This document shows, in pieces, positions 1 through 44,569 of a stretch of DNA of 64,000 bases. Every line of letters starts with the position of its first letter. Within the stretch, counting starts at the first letter, position 1. Position numbers and translations under genes: made by a program. The notes beneath the pieces are model-generated. The model saw only the letters and a list, made by a program, of their open reading frames with translations. It was not told where the DNA came from and ran no database searches. Origin of the DNA: Lophius americanus (taxonomy: Eukaryota > Chordata > Actinopteri > Lophiiformes > Lophiidae); NCBI GenBank assembly GCA_037951165.1, contig JBBDHG010000009.1, positions 9,761,001 to 9,825,000 of the forward strand. The letters are read 5' to 3'.

Positions 1-136
1 TTCACTACATTGAGAGGGCTATGAAGATGATATTTCTTGCCGAAAATAGTTAATATAAAATGGTTCCAATGTCTGGGATTGTTAATCTACTGCATGTAAT
101 AGATTGATCGCTTCTCTAACCCGCCATCTTTTCCAT

Positions 137-855
137 CCATCCATCCATCCATATTCTTCTGCTTATCCAGAGTCAGGCCACATGAGAGATATAGTTCTTC
201 CTTTCAAAGAGAAGAAACATTTTATTCCAAGCTCCCTTTGGATGTCTGAGTTCTGTACCCAATCGCTAAGGCTGATCGAAGCCACCCTACGAAGTAAGCT
301 AATTTCAACCGCTTTTATCCTTGACATCTTTCTGTCAATACCCAGAGCTCATGGCCGTTGGTGAGGGATGGAAAGTATGTGGACCAGCAAATTGAGAGCT
401 TTGCTCTATCATTCCTTGCTGTACGACTCTTTCTTCACCAAAACAGACTAATACAACACCTGCATTACTGCTGATGCTGCACCGATCGGTCAACTCCTAG
501 TCCATTTTCCCATCAATAAAGAACAAGAAAAGATATTTAAACTCCTCCAATTGAGGCAGCAAATCACCCCAAACCCCAAGGGGGTAGTCCACTGGTTCCC
601 AGCAGAGAACCATGGTAGTGCTGACTCTCATACCAGATGGCTCACACTCCGCTGCAAAACGATCCAGTGCACGCTCACGATCCAGACTGATAAAGTCAAG
701 AAAACCACATTATCTGCGAACAGTAAAGATGCAATTCTAAGCTGCGAAAATCAGACATTCTCTTTACCTTGACTTGGCCTTGAGATCCTGTCGAATAATG
801 TCAAAAACAGATTCCGAGACAAGGGCCAACCTAGGGGAAGTTTTCCCATACAAAT
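137..855 (-). mobile_element. Degenerate RTE-type LINE (Rex3-like), 3' end with GGAT tail
   Basis: On the minus strand the decayed frame shows reverse-transcriptase landmarks: ASLLFADNVVFL near 725 (the catalytic FADD has become FADN) and GHELWVLT near 350. The element ends in a short tandem GGAT tail, seen on the plus strand as tccatccatccatccat at 137-153. A short 3' end closed by GATG/GGAT repeats is typical of Rex3-like RTE elements in fish. Several stops and frame breaks show it is dead. The assignment to Rex3 rather than a sister RTE family is from memory of the family. Confidence 0.65.
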
Positions 856-3544
856 TGGCCTTTGACCTGTAAACCTACACACAGAGTAAGCCAGAGTACG
901 TGTCACACCCGACTCAGGCTACAACAGTGCTACTATTAGCTCTTGCTGCTAGGCTGATGCTTAAACATCATAAGAATTAAGCTTTCACAGCTGGAAATGA
1001 GATGCTCCAACACAATGGTTACCCTAACGTGACACCAATAGTTGAGAGCAGCGCTAAGGATGACACCCTACCACCAGCCATGGCTGCTGGATCCACTGAG
1101 CAGTGGAAATAAAATAGTAGCCAACCGGAACACAGTCCAGAGCGCAGGGTTCTGTGTTTTATGCGAAGATAGGGTCTGTTTTTTTTCCTGCCAAAGCACA
1201 TTGCTACAAGCCAAAGCTAAGATAGTGAATCAACACTGTACTGGTGAAATTAAACAGTCTCTTGAAGACACTTACTTATCAAGATTAATACAGCGTCTGA
1301 CTTGTGGGAGGAACAGACAGGCCCCTTGGACATGATTTTTTAAACTTTTTCTTTTGGGATTTTCCCGTCGCATCATTTTGTAATACTTCTTATAAACTCA
1401 TCAATGTTGATAGTGGCAAGAATGTTATTATTATGTGATTCTGAACATAAACTCACTCGTAAGACCATAACATAGAGATAATGTAAAATGAACCCATGAG
1501 CACCAAAAACCAATGGGAAATTAGGGGGGACATAAAAAAAACAAATGGACCACATGGAAAACATTTCTGAAAGTACTTTTGAGATGCTGCCCCTTGTCTG
1601 TGAAGTTAAATCTGGCCTTTTGTGGTAATTTTTTTATCCCCATCTGAAAAAACCCCCCAGTGTGACAGTGTTTTTTTTAAAGTTAGGAAAACATATGTCT
1701 TTCATTACATTTGAAATTCCATGTCATACATCAATAACTTCACTCTTTATGTTTTAAAAGACAAAAATACAATATCGTAAATTGTATTTTCTTATACGCA
1801 ATTGTTCCCAATATATTATCAAACTGGTTTAATTTATTTCAGGATATGCAATTAACAAATTAGAATTGTTAAACTAAATGAAATCTACATTTGATGACAA
1901 AAAACAATATGAAAATATCTGATAATTGAGTTAAAAAGTAAGGAAAAAGCTGTGTTACTTTTATGGATTTTAAAGGTTTATAACACCTGTATTACCTTGG
2001 TTTCTTATGGGTCAACTTTAACAAAACACTTTAAAAATAAGTAATATCTAGTGCACAATGAGATAACCATGTATTTATAGGGCCTCCATCCAAAATGATG
2101 ATGTTGTTGCCTCGTTATTGGTGTTCTGCCTTTTGTAAAAATTGGTCAAACATCCTGCCAGCATTGAGCTAAACCAATCGATCTGTCACTCTATAATTTC
2201 AAGCGGTACTTAAGCAAATCCCGATGTTAATTTTTTTAGGCTAAGTACAAACCCCATCTTTAGCTTAGTTTAGCTTAGTGAGTCTGGAAACTGTCAAACA
2301 GGCCTAAATCCTCTGTCAGTCCCTGTCTGTCTCTGCGGTTTCCTTTCTGAGTGTTGCTGTCTTTCTTGTCAGTTGTTTTGTTTTGTTTTTGAAAAAAGAA
2401 TAGTAGCTTGCTATCCTGAAAATGAGGAATGTTATAGCATCAAAGTGATGCATTTACCGGTCTTCCAACCCGTGGTGTCATATACCTTGTACTCATACAT
2501 TTTTAACTTCACTATCTAAAAGCAACAATACTGAATTCAATCATTTTCTTTCCTCTCTGTGCATCTCTTCCTCTATCTCAAAGACTCTTTCCTCCACTGG
2601 ACCAGCAGATGTGGCTTTTGTGATCTTAGCTTCCACCTTTTCCTATTCTACACTCATCTCACACACATGACTTGCTTCTGCCTATAGAAGGTGATTTCAT
2701 AAACATGCCTCCCACTTTACCAAGAAAATCCAATTTTCTTCAGCTGAGCAAAGGCTATTCCTGGAACATTTATGGAGTGAAGATCAAATTTGAGAGTTGA
2801 AATCTCAATATCATATGACCCCCCCAAGTGATGCATAATACATACTTGCCCATTTAACACAGTCAGTGCATTTCCACATCTTGAGAGACACATGGATGTT
2901 TCTTGCTGCTAATGTGGGGACTTTTCTAGAATGCTTTCATTCACTAGCCAGATTTCATCAGCACTAAATGCCCTAACTTAACCGTCACCTTATCGCGCCT
3001 GTATCAACCTGAATATAAACTGAGCAGAGGCCTTTAGTCTCATTTATAAGTTTGCTTCCACCTTTGGGTATGCGCTTAAATCTGCACCTCTCATTTCCTT
3101 TATAACACTCTGATCAGGCTTCAGCCCTGGATCAGTCCCTGCAGCTTAGATCTATGCATACGCATTAGAGTCTACCAGCAAACATCATCCAGGAGAAAAA
3201 GGAACTGTGAGGAGGCATGGCACCGAGCCCAGTTTGTGGCTAGAGAGGTGTCTCGGTAAAAAATTACCAAGTCATAACAAGTTCAAAAACAAGCTAATAA
3301 GCCCTGCTTGCACTTTTACAGATACCAGAGCTGGGTAGCAGTGTGAGTCACCTCCATCCCATGTCTTCTCCACTGTTTGGGGTCAGCGGAAAAGGTGTAG
3401 TGTGTAACCTTGGGGCCAGACGGTTCCCCAGCAGGTTAAAGGTCACGCTGAATAAATAACTTCCTTCTGCGGCCCTCATTAGGACTCATTCTTGATGCAC
3501 CACATCCCACAGCATGCTAATTAGAGAATATCTAAACACATACT

Positions 3545-4015
3545 CACTATCATGGTCCAGTTTTATTTTGTAGTTTAAGGTTGTGTTTCCTGTTTTATTT
3601 TGAAGGTTCAGTTCCATGTTCATTTCCTTCTACTTCCCTTTCCTTCTTTGACTCAATGGTCTTTCCCTGCTCTCTGGTCTGTGTGAATGTGTGTGCGTGA
3701 ATCCTGTTTCCCAGTATCTACTGGCTTGTTTTGTTGAACGTTGTCACCTGTCTCTGGCCCGCACTTGTTTCCCAGTTGTCTCGTTACTTTGTTTTTAAGT
3801 CTGTGTCCAGCTCTGTGTCTCTGTCAGATTATCTGTGTTACTTACCTGGTAAACCTGCCTAGGATCCCGCCCGTGTTTGCGCCCTTGTTTCTCTGACTCC
3901 TTCTGTGTAAGTTTTGTTTGCAATCGTGTTCATTAGTTTGTACTTCGTGATTTTGGATTATTATTTGCTACTTTATTATTTTCATCTGTTTTGCCTTAGT
4001 TTTTTTTTTAAACAA
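3545..4015 (+). repeat. LTR-like or other dispersed repeat, T-rich
   Basis: This segment has the look of fish LTR or dispersed-repeat sequence: long runs of cctgtttt, gtgtct and ttgttt words, ending in a T-rich stretch with ttttgccttag. I could not define termini or a target-site duplication, so the repeat class is a guess from composition. Confidence 0.3.
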
Positions 4016-5345
4016 CAAAATTTACTTTTAGTGATTCACAAAGCCACCGATAAAAATGCACGAGCCAAAATTCAACAGTGCAGCTTGCTGCTTATAGAAA
4101 CTACTCTGTCTCATGTTTTTACCCATCATGTGAGTCCATGTGACGGATCTTTGAGCAAGGCATTTGAAACTCAATTCAAAGCATCACCCAGTGTTTAAGA
4201 TATAAAAATGGAAGAAAATAATTGAATTCTGAGCAAAGTCAATATGTTCAGCGGTCCCTCCTAAACTAATTAATATTCATACGGAGCTGTGCTAATGTCT
4301 GAAATTCTCTAGGGAAATTAATTTTATCTTTTTTCTGAACTACTAGAGATTAATGCAACCACATAATGAGGGAATTAAAAGATTTTTTTTTTTTTTTATA
4401 ACAAATGCTAAGAGGACTGTAACAAACGGCCCCATCATAATCCTAAATTGTTTCACAGAAGACGTGCACTACAATGTCAGCCAGTACAACATACACTACA
4501 CCGCAAGCCATCAAACAGAGAATGGCCCTGATTGTGGAATGAACCTCACCTGGTTGTAAAAATAATGGATGGATTTAAAAAGCAAACACGTATAATTCAG
4601 CCCTTATATGACAGTTTTATGTTTGCAGTAGGGGTGAAGTGTAGGGGAAACTTTTAGCCACGTTTTCTGACTTTACAGTATAAAGAAAATACCTTGATTT
4701 TACAAGTTTAGTAATAGACACATAATTATTATACACATAAAGTCAGTGAAGAGAGACAAACAACATCTGCATATGGATGAATATATAGTACGTATAACAT
4801 AATCGTATATTAAACCCTCCATTTATGGTCATGCTCACAGTGGCTATATTGACATGACATAGCAGGTTAACACAGGCTTAATTAATCAAATTAATTAAGA
4901 TTCCATTCCATTGAGTGAGGCTAAGCTGTACCGAGAGACCGATTTCCCAAATGGCCAAATGGCTGCCATGAATGGTTCAGAGTAGGTTTCATCCTTGACA
5001 CCTGTGTTGAATCTACTATTTCATGAACGGATGGCTCCTGTAGAAAAGGTTGGTTAAAAGCCTCGGGACACATGAAAAGGGTAAAGCGAGGCTCATCATC
5101 TAAATTTTGTTTCAATAAGAAAAAAAGGTCCAGTAATCTTGGTGAGACGACCCTTTTGCCGTTTACATTCCAAAGACACATGACTCAGCTGAGGAAAACA
5201 TACAAATTATGTCACTTTTTAATAACCAAACTGGGCAAATATGCAATAGCCACATCTGCAAACAACATTTTATAAATGGGTTGGTGTGTGAGTTGTATCC
5301 ATAGTTACCACTGTGGTCTGTGTGTGTGAGTGTGTGTGTACTCAC

Positions 5346-36900
<31,555 letters not shown>

Positions 36901-37547
36901 TTCATTTTACACTTGGTGACCAAATGACCTGATACAATTAACATTGCTTTAAATTTGTAATCTTGCACAATTAGCTGATCTTTGAACCGTATTTTTTCTT
37001 TTATTGTTTTACCTCTCTATACGGAAACCCTTCTGTAGCATGTTCTCTCCACAGGTACCACACACATGGCCACATGCAGCCTGAATACAGATGCAGGTAT
37101 AGCTGCTTAAAATGCCCCACAACCTTTCAATCCCCACACCCCAGAGGAACGGGAAGGAGAATTTACTGACTTTGATTGCACTATCTGTGCCAGTCACTAT
37201 AAGTCATAGCAGCAGCATGAGTGACAGCCAAACCATCCCGCATGGGAATCAGTCACACAGCTGAGACAGAGCTATTGATTTCACACCTATAGTGTTAAAG
37301 CTTATGAGCAAAGTACAGTAAAAGCCCAATAAATCTAAGTGTTATCAACCATTCCTGGATCATGAGATTGAATCTGAGCTGCTGTGCGATGCTTTGCATC
37401 ATAACATAAATATATGAATTACACAGCGGGCTGTACAAACTCCCTCTGCCCCTCTAAAACCCCAGTCTGCCATCATTTTACATTAAAGGAGCATTAAGCC
37501 CCCTGAATTAATTAGATGATTAATAACAAAGTGGGAGAATGCAAACC

Positions 37548-37633
37548 TGTGTGTGTCTGTGTGTGCGTATGGTTTTGTGTGTGTATGTGTGTGTGTCTGT
37601 CTGTCTGTACGTGCCTCTGTTTGTGTGTGTTTG
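37548..37633. repeat. Degenerate GT-rich microsatellite
   Basis: GT repeats with gtct and gtat interruptions in the intergenic spacer. Confidence 0.9.
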
Positions 37634-39345
37634 ATTCAGGCCCGGAGGTAGGGCAGGAAAGCACGAGCAAGATGCTTGGGGATTTGGTTATCAATCGTTG
37701 CTTGGCAACCACACACCATCTCCCCTTTTCTCTCACCCTCTGCTCTTTCAGCCCCCACATCTCCAACCCCCTTAGTATCTCCCATCTTCAAGTCTCCCTT
37801 CGCTGTGGCTGTACTCCACTGTTGCCCCCCGCCCAGTTTCTCGACTATTGTCATCGCATCCCTTCACTACCTGTCACATCACCATCTCCTTATTCTCTCT
37901 CCCTTCACCATTCTCCGCTCTGTTCCTCACTCAGCAGAGGAACATATGCAGCGTCTGATGGGATGGAGAGAAGTAAGGGCTTGGTAAGAACAGGAGAGGT
38001 CTTGTGGGGTGAAGAGGTGACACCGTAGCAGAGCACTGTGTGGTGCAGCAAACAATATATTTTAATATACTACATGTTTAATAGGTTAATGTTCAAATCG
38101 AGGCTGCTACAACTCTTCGTAGATACAGTGGCGATTAGAAAAATATCACAATAAAGACTAATAGCAACTGTTCGTGTCTCTGTCTTAAACCTAAGACACC
38201 TGCCAATGTAGTCCATTGTCAGTATGAGTGTGTGACTCACATTACCAGCTATTACAAAACCATAATTTCGCTTCTACAAATTGTATTTCATAAAGTCATA
38301 GTTTTTAGATACAGCTTTCTATAAAGTCCTGATTTCTACCTAAGACAGAGGTTTTACTTTTTTTTAAAAATATTTTCCAATGCATAATGAATACATAATC
38401 AATTATTCTCTGTTCAGCTGTTCCTGTTACACAAAAGATAACAAGCTATAGACATGTACGTCTATGGTTACTATTCTTATTTATCCGTCATCCGTAACCC
38501 CCTGTCCTGCTCAGGGCTGCACTCCTGGTTCAACACAAGTGAAGCAGCTCTTTGACTGCAGAGTTTATGTGACTGAAGATACTGCCATCTGGAGGTTAGT
38601 CCCTAAAATCACAAGAATCTCTACGATGGATGGAGATAGATCCATTTTTAAACTACTTAAGCAAGTTGCTTTGAATGATCAGCGATTTTTTAATGGTAGC
38701 TTTCAGGATAAAACCATATCCAGGTAGTGTATGCATAAAGTCTACTTGTGATGATGTCACTCGTCAGACCAAAGTAATAATACATTCTCAAAATCCCTAA
38801 CCTGGTCCATGGCTACTGTACTGACACTAGAGTCGGTTTATAAGTTGTCTTTCTACATGAAATAACTATCAGCGAATGATGTTTACACTTTACACATTCA
38901 GAAGATGTAAAGACATGACTGACAAGTTGTTGTTTTTTTTGCTAACAATGGGTGCTACTATCAGAATACTGACACGTAACTTGATAAAATTCATCACATA
39001 CTGCATCCTATGTCCAGATGACACACTGGTAGAATCTTGAAGATTCAACTGGCTGAGGACGGAATCGAATTACTGAACGTAGTAATGATTTAAAGGGATA
39101 TTTCTACCCCAAAACATTCTCTGCTATCTATTCATCTTGATTGTTTTGGTGTGACTTAGAGACTTTTGGAAATGGGATGTTCTTCAGCAGACACATCACA
39201 TCAGGAGGGAGTGCATGCAGAGCTGACGCTAACGTTAGCGCATCAGATTTTATTGTCAGCTAGCAACAGGAACTGGAAACATAAAAGCATCCTTGTGAGA
39301 GAACATTTCTGCCCAGTGAACATGAGCTAAGACGCCGCCCTAGGG

Positions 39346-39748
39346 AGTGGAATATGAACAATTACAGTAAAATATGACAAATACAAGTTAGATCTCCTTC
39401 AGGTTTGTTCATATGAGGTTAAATTTGGACCAAATCAGACCAATGGTTGGGAATTTATGCCTGTAAAACAGTCTTCTACATAAAGAACAGTTTTCCCTGA
39501 ATGTAAAATATGAACTATTAGAGTAAAGATTGATCTCATCAAATCAATTCACACCATCATTTAATTCAACTCTGACTCCAGGGGATCCATCTTCTATCAT
39601 ATTTTATTCTAATAGTCGGTACTGTATTTTACTCACTTGCCAAACTTTTTTGAGCATAGCTTCCTAACCTTTGTGTCCAATTAAATACGAATTTACCTCC
39701 TATGAATCACCTCGAGGAGATCTAACGTGTAATTGTTCATATTCCACT
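39346..39748. mobile_element. MITE-like element with terminal inverted repeats
   Basis: AGTGGAATATGAACAATTAC (39346-39365) is the exact reverse complement of 39729-39748. Inside, acaagttagatctcct on the left pairs with aggagatctaacgtgt on the right with one mismatch, after a spacer of about 20 nt present only on the left. A length of about 0.4 kb and no coding frame fit a non-autonomous DNA transposon. No clear target-site duplication was found. Confidence 0.5.
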
Positions 39749-41583
39749 AACTATTTGCATGTTTTGAGTTTCCCGCCCAAGACGTCCAAAACAGTCCAAT
39801 TGTGTCTCAATGTAACTCATATGAGCGGATACAAGGACTCTGTCTTCTCTAATTACTGAGCTCACAAAAAGAAGTTAACTGTATTTATCTTCTTTTATTG
39901 AGTTACTGTAGCGTCTTGTCCTAGAGCGTTGTGCGGACTTCATCGAATTAGGTTGAGTTAATATGGGGTGTTTGAGATTATAAATTAGTCACATTTAATT
40001 TGACAAGTTCAATCAGGGGGATTTCTTGAGCTTTTCAGGGATATACCCTTGCTGTCGGAGATGAATGCCTGATTAAATGGACACATAATTAATCTTTTGA
40101 AATAAAAAAAAAGAAATATTTAGATGTTGATAGCACCAACTTCTTCTGACTCGCCGAAAGCTTTGCCATGTGTAAAAACACAGTGCATGACAATGTCTTA
40201 CCATAAGATAGCTAGCTCCATAGGCTCGCTAGTGTATTTAATCCTTTTCTGCTGGACAATAAAAAAGAAAATTCCAATATACGACTCCCAATTAATGTAC
40301 TTTTTACATAAACACAGTCCTCTGGATGAATTGTAACTCTGCAAAATTTAACTTTTTTGTAGGTGAAAAGTAAAACTCACCTTCAATGGAACAGACAGTC
40401 CAGCCTCACATTGACTGTTGAGACGCATTTTTGCTAAGTTTTAAAGACAGATACAGATATGAAGGGAAGCTTTTGTCCATATTCTGCATTCATCGTTTAT
40501 GAATTTGTGTATGCTCTTAGATAGCTTACAAATACGAATGAGACGGATGAGTAGAACCAATGGGAATCATAGGGACTGATGTTTCTATAATTCAACGAAG
40601 GAAATGACAAACGTTTGTCGACAACACAAAGAAAAAAAAAAAATCTAATTCTTTAACTTTTTTAAAACTACACTGACCCCATGTTGAAATGTATTTGATG
40701 ACCCCACAGACCTCCGCCGGGGACATCCTTATCTGTGGGTCTGTTGCTCTTTACTTACCACCTGCTTTACATTACAACCTCTTCTATTGTTGCCATTTTT
40801 GCATCTCTAACATTTTTACTCCTCACTGCCCACACCGTTCTGATACTTAAAACCGGTTAAAAGTTAAAAACTGATAAACTAATATTGCAATATATAACTG
40901 AGAACTTTTCATTTATGCCTTCCTAGTTCTACTTATATATCAATGTTTTCCAGTTCTAGCATACATATTAAAACTTTTCTATGGCTCATTTTGCGCATTA
41001 CCCCTAATGAAGAGTGTTGAAGTCGGCTAGCATCAAAGAGGAAATACGGATTGCTAGGCCTTGTTAATGAATATTAAGCTACTCAAAAAAATGGATTTGT
41101 GTTGCGGAGAGGATATTATTCTGTATGTAAATCTTTAATAATTGTAAATGACATTAGCATAATCTGATGGTAGCATTTAATGACCTCACAGTTTAGGACA
41201 GTGTCAGAAATGACACTGTGGTGAACTGTGATGACTTTTTCTATTTTCATGTATAACAAGTGAAGATTCCTACTCAATATTATTGGAAAAAGATTGGATC
41301 TGGGAGCTGAAAATACACCAGGGGCTGAAACTGAAACTTTTGCTGGAATAGGAGGACTCCAGACAACTAACAGTTCCCTGGGAGGAGCACCTTAGTGAAA
41401 AGAAGAGCCCAAAGTATGCTGAGCTGGTAGAGGACTGCCGCCGCAACAGTCGGCGTCACATGTGTGAGTGTGTGCCAGGGCGAGAGTGAAGAATATTTTT
41501 CAAGACCCGAAACATCACTGATGATTTTCTTCTAATTAAAAAACAAGCTGAACTCAACACGTGTAATATAGCTCTTCTTAATA

Positions 41584-41589
41584 TTTATT
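41584..41589 (-). terminator. pclo: Candidate pclo polyadenylation signal AATAAA
   Basis: The plus strand tttatt gives AATAAA on the gene strand. It is the first canonical hexamer I noticed downstream of the pclo stop codon, about 2.84 kb away. A mildly GU-rich cacgtgttgagtt follows about 15-30 nt beyond. Variant hexamers nearer the stop could also be used. Confidence 0.4.
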
Positions 41590-44425
41590 CTTTAGACTCA
41601 GGGGAAACATCAGATTTTTTTTATAGAACAATTTGCATAATATCTCAACACATCCTGTGTACAATCACAAAACCGTAACATTAGATTCTTTGTTTTTACA
41701 CAGAGTTGAAAAACAAAACAATTTTACAAGCATATGTCTTTACAGTCAGCATACAGATAAATCTATACATATTCTTTTTCTTTTCAAACATAATCTGTTG
41801 CCAAAATATACAGACAGACCATCAAAAAAACATGCAACATTCAGAATATAAATTCTCAGACAACTACTGAATAGATTTTTTTGCTTTGTGTTGTTTCTGC
41901 CATATATGGAACGCTGACAGCACATGTTTGGATAACACTCCCATACTACAACTATAGACACGCATTGCTGTACAGTAAGTGATTTTTTTCAACACTCACA
42001 TGCTCAAACTTTGGACAATATAAACATTCAATCTTTGTAGAAAATAAACACTTTATATACACATGTCAAAAGACTTGAGTCACATTCACACCCTTTAAAA
42101 CAACAACACATGGATGGCTTCACAATTACAGGCAACAGCTGATTGGAACAAACAGTATTTAGTGTCAGGAAAGTCTAATGATAAACGAGGGCTTATACAG
42201 TCATGACTGAGCAATAAGGGAAATTACTGCAGAATGACATGGTTAGGTGGACGATGGGCGTGATGTCATAAGGTAATAGTTCCTCAGATTGTGCAATGTG
42301 TTTAAGAACCCCGTCGAGTTTGCAAGTCTCTTCTTTTTTTGCCAGATCGACACAAAATGTTCACCACAATATTTTCTGCCACCATGTACACCATTTATCA
42401 ATTCATTTCAGTGCAGACACAAAAGACACATAACGTTGCATGTCATTAAAGTTAAAACGAGACAAGGAAATGAACATTGTAATAATAAAGTGCACAAGCT
42501 CCATGTAGATGATAACAGCTGTTAACATCAATTCATATTAAAATAAGTTTAAAAAAAAAATCAATGTAGTTAATCTTTGATTTCAATAATGTACAAATTA
42601 AAGTTATTTTCTCTATAAGACGTTGTTTCTTTTTTTTTAATATCACAGATATAACATTTATGCATTCAATCACATCTTTGTTGCATAGAATTAAGGACCA
42701 ATGCATCTGGAATGAAATAAAAATGGCACAGCAAAAATAATTACAGAAAAGTCAACAATCTGTTCATTATTATATTCTCTTTTTTTCTCCTCTGCTGTAA
42801 GACTGACGTCTGTTTAAGTGTCTTAAACCCAGAGATTTGCCTAGTTGTAAGGGTAGTTTGATGATCTTTTACTCTTTCTGTAGCTCTGGTGGTTGAGATA
42901 TTCTCAGATTATTGCATGGGTCGCTCGCTGCACCATAGTGTAGGGCCTTCTGGTCCTTGGATTTAAACATATCTAAACTCCAGGGAATGTTTTGATCACA
43001 TGAAGTGAAAGAGGCTGTTTTGCAATGCGAATACCTAACACAAAACAGTTTTACAGCACACACGGAAATCTTGACATTTCACCATCAATAATGTGTGTTT
43101 TTTTTCATTTTGACATCAGGTAAAACTCAGACCAACGGGTCTAATACACAGAGGGCAGAGCTGTCAGAATGAGCCACTGACAGTTGCAGATCTACCCATG
43201 AGTTTGACATAACTTGTGTGAATCACATGTCCATTTCAACAATTGAATGACATGATGGGCTACACAGGAAGTATATTCTGACCAACAACAACAGCCTTGA
43301 CGTAATGATGTTGCACACATGACACAGACATGAAAAACTCCTGTCATCCTCTACAATTGGCTTGTAACATTCAGTACAGCATGTGTTTCGGACATTTAGA
43401 TATGATTTTAGTTATTCTAGCCTTACACTCTCAGTAAAATAGCGATATGTCACTGGAGTTTGACCAAAGCGCAGTCTGTCACAGCCCTGTTGAATATTTT
43501 GTGGTCATACTGTTTACGAACATACTTGAGCTCACGTAGGTCCACAGTCAGAACACAGCCATGAAGACTGCCCCCAACTTAGACTAAATAAACTTACTGG
43601 ATTGTCAGCGCCGCCCTCCTACACCATCAATCCAAACGGAGATCATATGTCTATATATCCTTATATATAATGGCAAGAGAACTCTTATTCTGTATATTGT
43701 GTCTATATATACTTTGCACCTTATAGTTCTGAATATCAAATAAAACTTCACACTGTACAGTGTGATTCTCTGATAGGCTCTGTGTAATCTGCATTTGTAC
43801 TATTGTACTATCTACAATCTGCTGTACATTTTATCTTCATCTCATAGAAAAAGTCACATGTCTGACTCTCTCCTACATGGTCTCTGAAATATGAAACGAT
43901 CATAGATAATCATTATGCATTCCTTCATAATTAATTACTTCCAGACCAAAAACATCAAAACCATCATTTAGCCATTACAACGACGATTCCCATATGAAGA
44001 AAACACATTACTAGCTTCTGGATAAGATAAGTGAACTCCTATTCACTGTTTTCCATCTTTCCTGAAATCGTACACCAGTTGGACAGAACCAAAATAACAG
44101 TCTCATATGAATCATGCAATTGGATCTGTGCTGAGAGAGAATCTCTAATCTTTACGCCATATCGCTGCTAAGCGTGTTTCAGTGCCCGTGGGGTATTTGC
44201 ATGTTTAATCCAAGTTATGTTCACAGTCAGCAAAAACTGGACGTAGTAGAAGGCAGACATGTTTGCTGGCAGTGTTGGATAGATATATTTGATGTTGTAT
44301 TAGCATACATCTTTACCCACCTCCTCTAACAAATGAACCAAGGATAACAAAAATCTCTGGACTAGTGCATTCATGTTTCACCTTTTGTTAATCTGTGGCA
44401 TCTCCGGCCTTCTCAGGGGCGGTGC
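41590..44425 (-). other. pclo: Probable pclo 3' UTR
   Basis: This is AT-rich sequence directly after the stop codon with no recognisable repeat family, which fits a long neuronal 3' UTR. A Pumilio-type TGTATATA lies on the gene strand at 42061-42054. The extent depends on the unproven poly(A) signal at 41584. Confidence 0.45.
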
Positions 44426-44569
44426 TCAGGGGTTGGTTAGAGTGGAACTGACAAATAGCTTGTGCCAGCTGACCACTCTCTTCCTCATGTCAACCTTGTC
44501 CAGCCAGATGTAGGCTTCCCCTATCAGGGTCTTCTTCATGAACTTGCCTCCATTGGAGACCAAGAAAAG
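44426..44569 (-). CDS. pclo: pclo last coding exon (C2B end and stop)
   Basis: The exon encodes LFLVSNGGKFMKKTLIGEAY, then IWLDKVDMRKRVVSWHKLFV and SSTLTNP, then TGA at 44428-44426. Acceptor tgtatttgcag, phase 0. It corresponds to the final beta strands and helix of C2B, with a C-terminal tail resembling mammalian SPTQTH. Confidence 0.96.
   Translation of the reverse strand, partial: LFLVSNGGKFMKKTLIGEAYIWLDKVDMRKRVVSWHKLFVSSTLTNP

Larger units (their letters stand above)
1..5345 (-). other. cacna2d1: cacna2d1 intron 6, partial (runs off the left edge)
   Basis: This is intronic sequence downstream of coding exon 6. The next coding exon, which in the family should open with a conserved ILNELNW-like stretch, was not found on the minus strand, so it lies beyond position 1. 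The interval holds a Rex3-like LINE relic near 137-855 and an LTR-like segment near 3545-4015. From about 860 to 3540 and 4020 to 5340 I see only AT-rich unique-looking sequence with short chance open frames. Confidence 0.7.
36901..41583. other. Intergenic spacer between pclo 3' end and cacna2d1 5' end
   Basis: About 4.7 kb with no supported gene. It contains a GT-rich tract (37548-37633), a weak dispersed-repeat fragment near 38480-38540, and a MITE candidate (39346-39748). The long plus-strand open frame at 37516-38028 starts in the GT tract and has no recognisable domain. Confidence 0.7.

Noticed and set aside
37516..38028. 170-codon plus-strand open frame in the spacer
   Set aside because: The first quarter is a GT repeat (VCVCVC), the rest is Ser/Pro/His-rich with no known domain and no splice context.
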